Assembly: GCF_014698305.1 (NCBI RefSeq)
Contig: NZ_JACJST010000019.1
Coordinates: 51,248-115,247, forward strand
Length of the DNA: 64,000 nucleotides
Source of the DNA: Anabaena lutea FACHB-196
Lineage (GTDB): Bacteria; Cyanobacteriota; Cyanobacteriia; Cyanobacteriales; Nostocaceae
Direction of reading: 5' to 3'
A program made the position numbers and the translations under genes. Positions 9,462 to 18,908 of this stretch are shown here, in pieces. Numbering within the stretch: the stretch's first letter is position 1; each line of letters starts with the position of its first letter. Below the pieces are notes generated by a model. It saw nothing but the letters and a program-made list of their open reading frames with translations. It searched no databases and had not been told where the DNA came from.

Positions 9462-10844
9462 TTATCTATTTGTTGAAGAACCACCACCGCCGAAGAAGCC
9501 GCTACCAAAGTTTTCAAAAAAGCGAGTAAATGACTGCACATTAAAAAAGGGTTGAGTAATGATATTTAATAAATTGCTAATTCTACCAATTAGGTTTCTC
9601 CCCACAACAATCACATCATTATCTTGTAGTGCCACATTTTGAGAAGCATCACCACCAAGTGCCTTTTTGGCATCAAGTCTTTGAGTAACAGCTTTTCCTT
9701 GTTCAGGATCAAAACGAACCAAGGCAATATCCCTAAGATTAGCAGTATTCAGAGGAACATTTCCCAGCACATCTAGAAATGTACTACCATTCGGCAGTGA
9801 TTGCGTAGCAATTCCTCCTGCGGCATAGTTTAACACTCGGACTTTAATCTGGGGAATCGCTAAAGTTGAACGTGCCACCAATTTGCGATCATAACCGTCA
9901 TCAGTACCAGGTTCCCGGCGAGGTATAATTATTGCATCCCCATCTTGTAAGCGCAGGTTAGGTAGTGAACCACCATTTTGCAAAGCTGCATATAAATTAA
10001 TATTTTGTGAAACTATGGAACCATCAGTTAATTTACGACGAATTAGCACTTGTCGTAGGTCAGCAGTCAAGGTGGAACCACCAGCTAAAGGTAAAACATC
10101 ACTAATTCGAGGCATTCCCGAACTCGCCGAATAAATTCCTGGACGAAATACTTCCCCAGTAATAGTAACTTGTACTGGTCGCATCTGTGCTAAAGATACT
10201 ATTATTATATCAGTAGTAATACGGCTCAAAGCCAAGCGAATTTTTTCTTGGGCTTCTTCCAAAGTTAAGCCTTGTATAGAAACTTTCCCTACTTGTGGGA
10301 TGACAATATTGCCATCTTGATTAATTGTGGCTTGAAAACTCAAATCGGGACGTTGCCCACTCAGTGATAACAATATCTTGGGATTAATGACATAACGATC
10401 TAAACCAGCTCGAATTTTTTCCTGTGCTTCTTGCAAACTCAAGCCTTGTAAAGAGATAATCCCCAATAGGGGTACTGCAATATTTCCTTCTACATTAATT
10501 GCAGCTTGAAAACTTAAGTCTGGAAAACGCTCAACTGTTACAGCAATAGCATCGCCAACTCCTAACCTGTATGGGCCAGGAGGACGCTGAACCACAACGG
10601 TAATTCCATCTCCTATCCCTAAGAGATAGCGGTTGAATTGCGGAGAAATTTCGTCATTTTCATTAGGAGATATCACATCAGAACTTGTAGGAGGTACGGT
10701 AAATTGTTCTGGTAATTGTTCACCTGAAGGTGAAGGCTGGGCTGCAACGGGTGAGATAGATGTAGTTAAGCTAACACTCACCTGAAGAGTTAAAACACAC
10801 AAGACGCTGAATTTACGCATATGAGAACTGGAAACTATAAACAT
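9462..10844 (-). CDS. Wza-like polysaccharide export outer membrane protein (Poly_export/SLBB)
   Basis: 460 aa with an N-terminal signal peptide; the mature part probably begins after SPVAAQ. Met9 (10820) is an alternative start that puts the signal at the very N-terminus. It contains two successive Poly_export-like units with near-identical phrases (RFPDLSFQAAIN and QRPDLSFQATIN; LQEAQEKIRAGL and LEEAQEKIRLAL), then SLBB-type domains. Usual Wza proteins have a single Poly_export unit, so the second looks like an internal tandem duplication. It probably forms the outer membrane exit channel for the polysaccharide handled by the Wzc-like protein encoded 54 bp downstream. The C-terminus is Gly/Phe-rich. 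Confidence 0.88.
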   Translation of the reverse strand: MFIVSSSHMRKFSVLCVLTLQVSVSLTTSISPVAAQPSPSGEQLPEQFTVPPTSSDVISPNENDEISPQFNRYLLGIGDGITVVVQRPPGPYRLGVGDAIAVTVERFPDLSFQAAINVEGNIAVPLLGIISLQGLSLQEAQEKIRAGLDRYVINPKILLSLSGQRPDLSFQATINQDGNIVIPQVGKVSIQGLTLEEAQEKIRLALSRITTDIIIVSLAQMRPVQVTITGEVFRPGIYSASSGMPRISDVLPLAGGSTLTADLRQVLIRRKLTDGSIVSQNINLYAALQNGGSLPNLRLQDGDAIIIPRREPGTDDGYDRKLVARSTLAIPQIKVRVLNYAAGGIATQSLPNGSTFLDVLGNVPLNTANLRDIALVRFDPEQGKAVTQRLDAKKALGGDASQNVALQDNDVIVVGRNLIGRISNLLNIITQPFFNVQSFTRFFENFGSGFFGGGGSSTNR

Positions 10845-10870
10845 CAGTGAGTGTAGTTAAATAATTTACT

Positions 10871-11593
10871 TTAAAGAGCCTTCGCCATCAATGCAGTTTG
10901 CACTGTTGCACCCAGAGACTGAAGCTTTGTCCAAGATGTTTCCACTTGCCCAAAAGGCTCAATTGGTATCAGAATGCTTACAGCCACCCAAGGAACGCGC
11001 TTTTTTTGCCACTGTGCTAATTGGTCTGCCACAAACCACTTTACTGGTGATGAAGTTCCGCCATCTGGCATCGCGTACCATTGTAAAACAGCAAAAGTTT
11101 GTTGTTGTGTCGTCGCTCGAAAAAATCTAGCTTCAACTTTTTTGGTCACTTTTAACTCTGGAGTGGAAGGCTGTTTAACAGTAAATTCACTATCCCGATA
11201 TTGAGCTATATTCCACTGTCCCCAAGTTAATTTCCCCCAGCCGTTAATATCTGTCCACTCTATCTCTGGTTGATCTCTCGGTCCGTTTTGTGGTAGCAAC
11301 AGCAGTATAACCTCAATTGCTGAATCTTCTGGCTTGAGTATCTGTAAAGACCATTTATGTTCGCCAATTTGTGATTCTGACTGTTTAATAGTTTGCCACC
11401 CAGGAAGACTTAATCCCACTTTGCGGATATTTTTCAATTCATTGAGTTCTCTTACTGGCGGTGGTTGTTTCCATGACCATTTTCCTGTTAGGTATCCAGG
11501 AACTGCTCCTATACCTAACAGCAGTATCAGCAATATTAGCACTGCTACCTGACTCCATTGCTGTTCTTTGAAAAACTTGGATAAGGAAGTCAT
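10871..11593 (-). CDS. Cyanoexosortase B system-associated protein
   Basis: 240 aa. One N-terminal membrane helix (about residues 17-35) is followed by an extracytoplasmic domain with conserved Trp residues (LPGWQ, WTDINGWGKLTWGQW, VLQWYAMP). The pattern matches the small protein that accompanies cyanoexosortase B in cyanobacteria, and the cyanoexosortase gene lies upstream on the same strand. It is thought to assist sorting of PEP-CTERM-type proteins. The specific biochemical role is unknown. Confidence 0.75.
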   Translation of the reverse strand: MTSLSKFFKEQQWSQVAVLILLILLLGIGAVPGYLTGKWSWKQPPPVRELNELKNIRKVGLSLPGWQTIKQSESQIGEHKWSLQILKPEDSAIEVILLLLPQNGPRDQPEIEWTDINGWGKLTWGQWNIAQYRDSEFTVKQPSTPELKVTKKVEARFFRATTQQQTFAVLQWYAMPDGGTSSPVKWFVADQLAQWQKKRVPWVAVSILIPIEPFGQVETSWTKLQSLGATVQTALMAKAL

Positions 11594-11936
11594 TAGTAAA
11601 ATTTCTCACACTTAGATTGCATTATACTCCATTAAATGTGGAAATATTTGCAAACAAGTAGGAATGCACAAATAAATATAACTACGGCAGGATTCAGGAG
11701 ATTGGGAGACGCGGAGAGATTTTAATTCAAATATGTATGCGTGTTCCAAAACCCTTGTAGAGACGTTGTCTACAAAGTCGCTACATCCTTTTTCACTCCT
11801 ATATTTATTGAATTTTGGGCATTGCATAATTGCGGGATGATTTGAGAATCTGCATCAATATATAATCACCGCGTCTCCGCGTCTCCGCGTCAGCCTCAAT
11901 CATCTCCTTATTCAGCAACGCCGAATTTTGAATTTT
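11594..11936. other. Intergenic region with CGCGTCTC-type short repeats
   Basis: 343 bp between the exosortase-associated gene and the exosortase gene. A GGAGACGCGGAG segment (about 11704-11715) is complementary to a short tandem array of CCGCGTCT units at about 11869-11890, so a large hairpin could form. A 71-codon frame here has no recognisable features and was not accepted. Confidence 0.5.
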
Positions 11937-12839
11937 TTAAACCTCCCCCACTTCCTCGTCTGACTTAATTGCTGATTCTTCTGAGAAATAACTATTCATC
12001 CAATTTAGCAAAGGTATAAGTAATAACAACATACAACCAGAGTAGAGGTCGCCACCCCAACCTTCATGTAGCCATGAAAAAGCTCCATCTTGGCCTGTAC
12101 CGTGAAAGAATGCCAGTAAAGTGTTACGAATGATATTAGCAGTTACACTGATGACCACAGCAAGAGATAGAAAACCAAAAGTTATCCGCCGTGAAGATAA
12201 AGCATCTGTCCAATAAAGCAGCATTAAGCTCACATAAAGAGTGGTAAATAACATTTTCAAGCCTGCACAATAGGGGGCTACTTCCACGATTCTCCCTCCT
12301 ATATATAAATTTATACCATCTACTACTACTGTCATCCCAGATTGATTGAGGATAAAGGCAGCTGTACCAGCAATAAAGCTTTGGAGAGGAAAGCTATAGG
12401 GAGTTATCAAGTAAGGTAATGCTGTTGGAGTAGCTAAAAATACTAGTATTAGGGGAAATCCTTGTAATTTTAACCCTGGTATTCCCTTGAACCATAAGCA
12501 AAGTCCTGACAGTATGATGGGCAAGGAAAGATTAACCCATTCAGTCACTCCACTTAAATAAAAAATCACCCCTATTATTAATAAGCCAAGTCCAACGGGA
12601 TGGGTAATATTAGCTAAACGTTGCCACTGTTTCCGGTTTGTCCAAGCCAGATAAGCAGCAAATGGTAGACCGATAATACCGTGGCTGAAATACTCATGTT
12701 CTATGCTGATAGTTTTGTGCAGCCAACCATCTAACCAATGTAGCAATATAGGAGCATAAAGCAGGATTAAAATTCCGAAAATTCCGAAACTTAACAATTG
12801 GGCTGTGTTTCTGCTTTTAATTTGTTGCTGGAGTGCCAT
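11937..12839 (-). CDS. crtB: Cyanoexosortase B
   Basis: 300-aa polytopic membrane protein of the exosortase/archaeosortase family, the cysteine transpeptidases that sort PEP-CTERM proteins. The catalytic Cys is in APYCAGL (about 191), the conserved Arg in IIRNTLLAFFHG (about 237) and the conserved His in FHGTG (about 244). Length and motif order fit the cyanobacterial type B enzyme, and the associated protein gene is adjacent. No PEP-CTERM substrate gene was seen in the window; the WGxxGxxG protein at 17985 is a different C-terminal type. The symbol crtB here means cyanoexosortase, not phytoene synthase. Confidence 0.88.
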   Translation of the reverse strand: MALQQQIKSRNTAQLLSFGIFGILILLYAPILLHWLDGWLHKTISIEHEYFSHGIIGLPFAAYLAWTNRKQWQRLANITHPVGLGLLIIGVIFYLSGVTEWVNLSLPIILSGLCLWFKGIPGLKLQGFPLILVFLATPTALPYLITPYSFPLQSFIAGTAAFILNQSGMTVVVDGINLYIGGRIVEVAPYCAGLKMLFTTLYVSLMLLYWTDALSSRRITFGFLSLAVVISVTANIIRNTLLAFFHGTGQDGAFSWLHEGWGGDLYSGCMLLLLIPLLNWMNSYFSEESAIKSDEEVGEV

Positions 12840-12914
12840 AGTTGTAATTCAGAATTCAAAATTAAAAATTGCGAGGAATACTGGATATTGGTGAGTAAAT
12901 AAAATAAATTCAAC

Positions 12915-14057
12915 TCAGTTTTGTTTTAATTTCAAGCTTGAATTGATAGCATCTATCACTTCTGTTATTTGACTATTTTTCAAACCTGGATACATTGGTA
13001 AAGATAGTATTTGTTGAGATAGCTTTTCTGATTGGGGAAAGTCTCCTTGTTGATAACCTAAATAACTAAATGCGGGCTGAAGATGGCAAGGGATTGGGTA
13101 ATGAATGCCAGTTTGAATTCCGGCTGCGGTCAGTTGTGCTTGTAATTGTTGACGTTCTAGAGGGCAAGAATCATCTATTTTGATCACATAAAGATGATAT
13201 ATGTGTCCTGTGCCGCTTTGGTTTTCCATAGGAATAATACCAGCAGCAGCTAAGGGTGCTAGTTCTCTATCATACATCTGGGCAATAGTCAGGCGATCGC
13301 TATTCCACCCAGATAAATAGGGTAATTTTTGGTTTAAAATGGCGGCTTGCAATGTATCTAAACGGCTATTCGTACCTGATTCGATATGTACATACTTTTG
13401 AGATGAGCCGTAATTTCGCAAACGTCGCATTTTTGCAGCTACGTCTGCATCTTTGGTTACTACCATCCCTCCATCCCCAAATGCCCCTAAATTCTTGCTG
13501 GGATAGAAACTAAAGGCAGCAGCGATACCCACTGAACCTGCCTTATATCCTTCCCGTTCAGCCCGGTGTGCTTGGGCTGCATCCTCAAAAATTAAGACTT
13601 TGTGAGTATTCGCAAAGTTTAATAATTGGCTTGGTGATACCATCTGCCCATATAGATGTACGGGAATAATGGCTTTGGTTTGGGGTGTAATGGCTTGAGA
13701 GGCTGCCTCCAAGTCAATTAAGGCTGTTTTGGGATCACAATCTACTAAAATTGGTTTAGCTCCAGCACCAACTACACCAATCAATGTGGCGACAAAGGTA
13801 TTGGCTGGTAAAATCACCTCATCACCAGCACCGATATGACAAGCTTGCAGACCAAGAGCGATCGCATCGGTTCCAGATGCCACACCTATTCCATATTCTG
13901 TACCAGATGCGGCAGCAAAGGCTGTCTCGAAATCCGATAAAGCTTGACCTAAAATAAAATCTCCCTTTGCGAATACATCCTGAATTGCCTGTTGTAATTG
14001 AGTTTGAATTGGCTCATGTTGCGAATTCAGGTCTACAAAAGGAACTTTAATCGTCAT
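12915..14057 (-). CDS. DegT/DnrJ/EryC1/StrS family PLP-dependent sugar aminotransferase
   Basis: About 380 aa, the family's usual length. It starts with the canonical IKVPFVDLNSQH and has the PLP-binding Lys in FYPSKNLGAFGDGG (about residue 186). GTDAI, DAAQAH and RRLRNYGSSQKY are also typical. These enzymes transaminate keto-sugar nucleotides for surface glycans, which suits the polysaccharide export genes downstream. Start chosen at ATG 14057, since the upstream GTG at 14072 adds only MVINQ. The sugar substrate cannot be told from sequence. Confidence 0.9.
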   Translation of the reverse strand: MTIKVPFVDLNSQHEPIQTQLQQAIQDVFAKGDFILGQALSDFETAFAAASGTEYGIGVASGTDAIALGLQACHIGAGDEVILPANTFVATLIGVVGAGAKPILVDCDPKTALIDLEAASQAITPQTKAIIPVHLYGQMVSPSQLLNFANTHKVLIFEDAAQAHRAEREGYKAGSVGIAAAFSFYPSKNLGAFGDGGMVVTKDADVAAKMRRLRNYGSSQKYVHIESGTNSRLDTLQAAILNQKLPYLSGWNSDRLTIAQMYDRELAPLAAAGIIPMENQSGTGHIYHLYVIKIDDSCPLERQQLQAQLTAAGIQTGIHYPIPCHLQPAFSYLGYQQGDFPQSEKLSQQILSLPMYPGLKNSQITEVIDAINSSLKLKQN

Positions 14058-14162
14058 TTGATTTATTACCACGTAGTATTAAAAATTAAGTAGCAATATC
14101 CTAGCTCAAAAAGTCAAAATCCTGAAACTCAGTAAAAGCCAGTAAAAGTTTTACTACCAGTA

Positions 14163-14276
14163 ATTAAGTAGGTGGGCAGAATAAAACCGAACTGTGTAAA
14201 GAAAAGTAAACAAGGCTAAAACCCTTTTGCCCCCTGCCTTAGAAGAACGACAATTTTTAATGCCGACCTACTTAAT
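14163..14276. repeat. 114-bp MITE-like inverted-repeat element
   Basis: ATTAAGTAGGTGGGCA at 14163-14178 is inverted, with one mismatch, as TGCCGACCTACTTAAT at 14261-14276. It has no coding capacity and lies in the 490-bp gap between the aminotransferase and the GAF/histidine-kinase-like gene. The rest of that gap shows no clear feature. Confidence 0.55.
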
Positions 14277-14547
14277 CAGTCCTAGCTACTTTTTCTCCGT
14301 CTCCCATAACTCATATTATGTCCGGTTAAATACTTATGATTAGGGAACCGCGCACAGACGCTCTTACATGAAGATACGGAGAGTTTTTTTGATCAGCAAT
14401 TAACCGGACTTGATATAAATAATAAATTTTTGCCAAATTTGTTAATCGGAGGTGAAATTTGGGAATGCTGAGAAATAGGAATTAGTAACCTCATCACAGC
14501 GGTTATAAAACTTACAGTATCTAGGAAGTATCAAGGTAGCAGCGGCA

Positions 14548-16092
14548 ATGGTAGAGCATGAACATAAATTATTTGTCCCTAATGATGGTTGGAATTCTTT
14601 ACCAACTAAAGAACAACAACGCCTCAAAATATTGTCAGAATTAGGGTTGAAGCAACCCCAAACAATTCCAGTATTTGAAGAAGCTACTCAAACCGCTGCC
14701 CACTTTCTGGAAGCAGAAATTTCCATTTTGGGATTTATAGATCAAGAAATCCACTGGTTCAAATCATCGGTAGGCTTATCAAGATTAGGACTAATGAATG
14801 ATCTAGCACAAAGCCGTCAATTATTACGCCGAGATTCCTTCTGCACCCAAGTGGTAGAGACATTACGAGTCTTAGTAATTAATGATACTAAAAATATTAA
14901 CGATACAGAAATAGCTTCTAGCAAATTAGTGCAGAATTATGGCATCCGCTCCTACTTAGGAGTGCCATTAATTGATGCTTCTGGGTATTGCTTAGGTGCA
15001 TTGGCAGTTATGGATCGCAAACCTCGCAATTTTTCAGAGCGAGATATTGAGTTTTTGCAAATTATTGCTCGTTGGAGCATGAGTGAATTTGAACGCAACC
15101 GATTGCTACAAGGAAAATCAGAAAAAAGTCCTACCCGCAAAACTCCTAGCTTTTCATTTTTAGAAGACCAAACAATAGATCTGAAAATTGCCCCACCCAT
15201 TTTAGAACAAGGCTCTAATTCTACTAAGCAACTCAAACTCGAACTTTTAGGCCAGCTAACTCAAGAGTTACGTACACCTTTAACATCTGTACTGGGGATG
15301 GCTGGTGTTCTGGGCCGGGAAATTTATGGGCCTTTAACGATTAAGCAGCGGGAATATCTGGAGATTATCCAAAACAGTGGGCGTTACTTACTTTCCTTAG
15401 TCAATGAAATTACTGAGCTAGGAATCATGGATGATAGTTCAAATGAGTTGAACTTAGTCCCTGTCGATGTGGAAATGCTGTGTCAACAAGCTATTAATAC
15501 CCTAGCAGAAGTAGCTGGTCGCCGTGAGCAAGATATTCGCTTATCTATAGAACCAGGACGCAATCGCATTTGGCCTTTGGATAAAGACAAAGTGCGGCAA
15601 ATGCTGTATCACTTGATGTTTAGTGTGATTCAACTTTCTGCAACAAGTAGTATTGTTCGTATTCACGTTGCTTATAAAGAAGATACACTCTGTATTACTG
15701 TTTGGGTTTCCCATCCTTGGTTGGGAGATGGCATTAGCGAGATTGATCCTTACTTGCACGTCGAGGCCTTGCCAATGTTGGAAATGGTACGCTCGGCAGG
15801 AAAGTATGATATTCATTTAGAAAATCAGGAGACTTATCCCCGAATATGGGAACAGTCACAAAAATTGATTAATGATCACTTAAGAATTTTGGTTGGCGCT
15901 TCTGATCAGAGTTTAGCCACTTTAGCTGGTAATCTATCTCGTGAGAAACTAGGTCTGTTACTTAGCTGTCAACTGGCAGAACTGCACGGAGGACAAATTT
16001 CGATTCAAGGTTCCCCAGACTCAGGATATCGTTATGTGATTACTTTGCCACGGCAATCGGCAACTTCTTCGCAATTAATGAATAACATTTGA
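14548..16092 (+). CDS. GAF domain protein with degenerate histidine-kinase module
   Basis: 514 aa. The N-terminal part (about 30-180) is a GAF domain (HFLEAEISILGFID, GIRSYLGVPLID, GALAVMDRKPRNFSERD). A HisKA-like helix pair follows at about 230-285, but its H-box reads LTQELRTPL (about 240), with Gln where the phospho-accepting His should be. The ATPase region is also degraded: the N-box position reads MLYHLMFSVIQLS, although the terminal LAELHGGQISIQGSPDSGYRYVITLP is typical. It probably cannot autophosphorylate and may act as a scaffold or modulator of another kinase. It stands alone upstream of the ictB-like gene. Confidence 0.82.
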   Translation: MVEHEHKLFVPNDGWNSLPTKEQQRLKILSELGLKQPQTIPVFEEATQTAAHFLEAEISILGFIDQEIHWFKSSVGLSRLGLMNDLAQSRQLLRRDSFCTQVVETLRVLVINDTKNINDTEIASSKLVQNYGIRSYLGVPLIDASGYCLGALAVMDRKPRNFSERDIEFLQIIARWSMSEFERNRLLQGKSEKSPTRKTPSFSFLEDQTIDLKIAPPILEQGSNSTKQLKLELLGQLTQELRTPLTSVLGMAGVLGREIYGPLTIKQREYLEIIQNSGRYLLSLVNEITELGIMDDSSNELNLVPVDVEMLCQQAINTLAEVAGRREQDIRLSIEPGRNRIWPLDKDKVRQMLYHLMFSVIQLSATSSIVRIHVAYKEDTLCITVWVSHPWLGDGISEIDPYLHVEALPMLEMVRSAGKYDIHLENQETYPRIWEQSQKLINDHLRILVGASDQSLATLAGNLSREKLGLLLSCQLAELHGGQISIQGSPDSGYRYVITLPRQSATSSQLMNNI

Positions 16093-16108
16093 TGACCAAG
16101 GGGAGTAT

Positions 16109-16148
16109 CAAAGATCAAATCAATTGTTCATCCTGACGGTGATCTTTG
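16109..16148 (+). terminator. 9-bp stem hairpin downstream of the GAF/kinase-like gene
   Basis: CAAAGATCA (16109-16117) pairs perfectly with TGATCTTTG (16140-16148) across a 22-nt loop, 16 bp after the stop. No strong T-run follows, so it is only a probable terminator. Confidence 0.4.
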
Positions 16149-16336
16149 TATGGCGACCCGGATTATCATTAAAGCCAGCGATCCGTCAGGAATTGTGAAC
16201 AGACATCTTAATAGTGGATGTTGGGTGACTTAGTATATGAGCGTGATCAGTTAATTACTGCATAAAAAGCCAAACTACACAATGTTCACAACCTCCGCTA
16301 GGATTGCTGTAGCTGCTAATTGGTCATAACATTTCT

Positions 16337-17752
16337 ATGAATTTAGTCTGGCAAAGATTTACTTTATCCTCTTTACATCTGAAAGAATATTTGACTACCA
16401 GCTACCTGCATCGGTTTCTGGTCGGTATCTTGCGTCCGTGGCGGCAAACTAGTATTTTGATGCAGTGGGGAGATACAATAGCAGCGGCTCTTCTCAGTCT
16501 CATCTATGGTTTTGCACCTTTTGTGTCCAGTAGTTTAATGCTGGTATTGTTGGTGGCTTGTATAGGATTCTGGGTGCTGCTAACTTTATCAGATGAAAAA
16601 AATTCTGGAAATCCAGCATCTGTGACTCCGATTCATCTGTTGGTATTACTCTATTGGGGTATAGCCGCGATCGCTACAGCCTTATCACCAGTGAAAAAGG
16701 CAGCATTGAATGACTTGGCAACATTAACACTCTATTTGTTACTTTTTACCTTATGCGCTAGGGTGCTGAGGTTTTCCCGATTCCGATCTTGGCTGATTAG
16801 TCTTTACTTACATATATCACTGATTGTCGGCGTATATGGCATCCGACAATGGTTTTTTGGCGCTAAAGCCTTGGCAACTTGGGTTGATCCTGAGTCTCCT
16901 CTATCCCAAACTACAAGAGTTTACAGTTATTTGGGCAATCCCAATTTACTCGCAGGATACCTGATACCCGCCGTGATTTTCAGCTTAGTGGCTATTTTTG
17001 CTTGGACCGGCTGGATTAGAAAAGCTTTAGCTGTAACGATGTTTGTTGTTAATATTTCCTGCTTAGTTCTCACTTATAGTCGTGGCGGCTGGATTGGTTT
17101 ATTGGTGGCACTGTTGACTGTGATGGCATTGCTAGTTTATTGGTGGAGTGTGGAAATGCCACCTTTTTGGCGTACTTGGTCACTGCCAATTATTGTCGGC
17201 GGTTTAGTTGGGGTATTGGTGCTGGCTGTGATTTTTGTTGAACCAGTACAACAGCGGTTTCTCAGTATATTTGCAGACCGCCAAGATAGTAGTAATAATT
17301 TTCGTCGTAATGTCTGGGATGCTGTTTTTAAGATGATCCGCGATCGCCCAATTATTGGTATTGGACCGGGACACCATTCTTTTAATCAGGTCTATCCCCT
17401 TTACCAACAACCCCGATTTACGGCTTTGAGTGCATATTCGATTTTTCTGGAGATTGCTGTAGAAACTGGCTTTATGGGTTTAGCTTGTTTTCTGTGGTTA
17501 ATAATTGTCACCATTAATGCCGCATTTATGCAAATGCAACGGTTGCGACAATCTAGAAATATAGAGGGATTTTGGGTAATGGGAGCGATCGCTACTATTT
17601 TGGGTATGCTCGCTCATGGCACAGTAGATACTGTCTGGTATCGTCCAGCCGTTAATACTCTCTGGTGGTTTATGGTCGCCTTAATTGCCAGCTACTGGAC
17701 ACCTTTAGCGCCAGAAACTGCTCAACCCAACCCAGAAACCGCAACCAACTGA
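16337..17752 (+). CDS. ictB: IctB-family membrane protein (O-antigen ligase superfamily)
   Basis: 471 aa with about 10-12 predicted membrane helices. It matches the cyanobacterial IctB family, annotated as a putative bicarbonate transporter but structurally of the Wzy/WaaL O-antigen ligase superfamily. The diagnostic stretches are GNPNLLAGYLIPA, LTYSRGGWIG and GIGPGHHSFNQVYPLYQQPRF. The signature Arg of the ligase family lies in YSRGGW. The carbon-uptake role has been disputed and a glycan-ligase activity is possible, especially near an exopolysaccharide locus. Confidence 0.88.
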   Translation: MNLVWQRFTLSSLHLKEYLTTSYLHRFLVGILRPWRQTSILMQWGDTIAAALLSLIYGFAPFVSSSLMLVLLVACIGFWVLLTLSDEKNSGNPASVTPIHLLVLLYWGIAAIATALSPVKKAALNDLATLTLYLLLFTLCARVLRFSRFRSWLISLYLHISLIVGVYGIRQWFFGAKALATWVDPESPLSQTTRVYSYLGNPNLLAGYLIPAVIFSLVAIFAWTGWIRKALAVTMFVVNISCLVLTYSRGGWIGLLVALLTVMALLVYWWSVEMPPFWRTWSLPIIVGGLVGVLVLAVIFVEPVQQRFLSIFADRQDSSNNFRRNVWDAVFKMIRDRPIIGIGPGHHSFNQVYPLYQQPRFTALSAYSIFLEIAVETGFMGLACFLWLIIVTINAAFMQMQRLRQSRNIEGFWVMGAIATILGMLAHGTVDTVWYRPAVNTLWWFMVALIASYWTPLAPETAQPNPETATN

Positions 17753-17984
17753 TTTTCTTGAGTAAAATTAAAATTATTCGGAAGTTTGATGTCAGCCTAT
17801 ACTGTATGAGGATTTGATGTTCATTTGCGGATAAGTCTGGTTGTCAATATCTTTCTACTGACAACTGACTATTTTATTTTCATACCCAATTGGGATAGGT
17901 CGTACTGCGATGACAAATTCCCAAAACCAACTCACACTCACTATACCCAATTCCCAATTTAAAATCCCAAATCCAAAATTGATA

Positions 17985-18263
17985 CTAGTCTCTATAGGTG
18001 CTGGCCCCTGGGGTATTGGGGTCTCGGTAACGGGTTGGTTCATTTTCACGCTTTTTACCCGCTAAACCCGCTAGACCTAATAGACCAATCAATCCTAGCC
18101 AACCCCAATCTACATCGTTGCGATCATAAACAGTCGTAGTGCGGTCAGTGTCAGTTCTAGGTTGAGTTACTTGGGCTTGTGCGGGTAGAAAGCTTAAGGG
18201 TAAAATCCCCATACTCAAAGTGAGAACCCCAGCGCCAACGGCTTTGGTAAAATTACTTTTCAT
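17985..18263 (-). CDS. WGxxGxxG family small secreted/membrane protein
   Basis: 92 aa. A signal peptide ends near LPAQAQ (about residue 31). A Thr/Asp-rich spacer is followed by DWGWLGLIGLLGLAGLAGKKR, the WGxxGxxG motif: a short Gly/Leu hydrophobic helix followed by Lys/Arg. It ends in a short polar tail. Such proteins are widespread in cyanobacteria and are often stress-induced. The hydrophobic-plus-basic end resembles a sorting signal, but it is not a PEP-CTERM motif. Confidence 0.8.
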   Translation of the reverse strand: MKSNFTKAVGAGVLTLSMGILPLSFLPAQAQVTQPRTDTDRTTTVYDRNDVDWGWLGLIGLLGLAGLAGKKRENEPTRYRDPNTPGASTYRD

Positions 18264-18440
18264 GGTCAGAAAGCCTCATCTTTTACTCAGATAATCACTA
18301 CTGTACCGATTCTCACAATAAGCCAAATCAACCTGCGGCTATAAACTAGGTTTCATCACAAATCAGGCTGAGGATATATAATGTTCTCTTTGCTGGAAGA
18401 CATTTCTCAGTCCGCTGTGGTATTTGATTGACAGTTTCGC

Positions 18441-18908
18441 TCAATAGTTTTTCATTGCCCGTTGAATATCGCGCTGGTCTTGACGACGTTTGAGGTCTTC
18501 TCGCTTGTCGTGAAGTTTCTTGCCTTTACCCAAGGCGATACTCACTTTTACCCAGCCGCGTTTAAGATACATTTTCAACGGGACTAGGGTTAAACCCTGC
18601 TGTTCTACCTTACCAATTAGCTTCCGAAGTTCTTGGCGATGCAACAATAACTTACGTGTACGGCGCGGTTCATGATTAAAATATTGTCCACTAGAGGTGT
18701 ACGGTGAAATATGTGCATTTATTAGCCATGCTTCACCGTTACGAATCAACGCATAACCGTCTTGGAGATTTACTTTACCCGCACGGATTGACTTGACCTC
18801 TGTTCCTGTTAGCTGAATTCCAGCTTCGTAGGTTTCCAGGATTTCATACAAATAACGGGCTTGACGATTGTCGGTGATAACTTTATAACCTTCGTTTTTG
18901 TCACTCAT
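18441..18908 (-). CDS. smpB: SsrA-binding protein SmpB
   Basis: 155 aa, typical length. It binds tmRNA and delivers it to stalled ribosomes in trans-translation. Seen: ARYLYEILETYEAGIQLTGTEVKSIR near the N-terminus as separate conserved blocks, the INAHISPY core, and the basic C-terminal tail KLHDKREDLKRRQ that folds as a helix in the mRNA channel. The ssrA RNA gene was not seen nearby. Confidence 0.96.
   Translation of the reverse strand: MSDKNEGYKVITDNRQARYLYEILETYEAGIQLTGTEVKSIRAGKVNLQDGYALIRNGEAWLINAHISPYTSSGQYFNHEPRRTRKLLLHRQELRKLIGKVEQQGLTLVPLKMYLKRGWVKVSIALGKGKKLHDKREDLKRRQDQRDIQRAMKNY

Noticed and set aside
11612..11827. 71-codon frame before the cyanoexosortase gene
   Set aside because: Covers part of a repeat-bearing spacer and has no domain.
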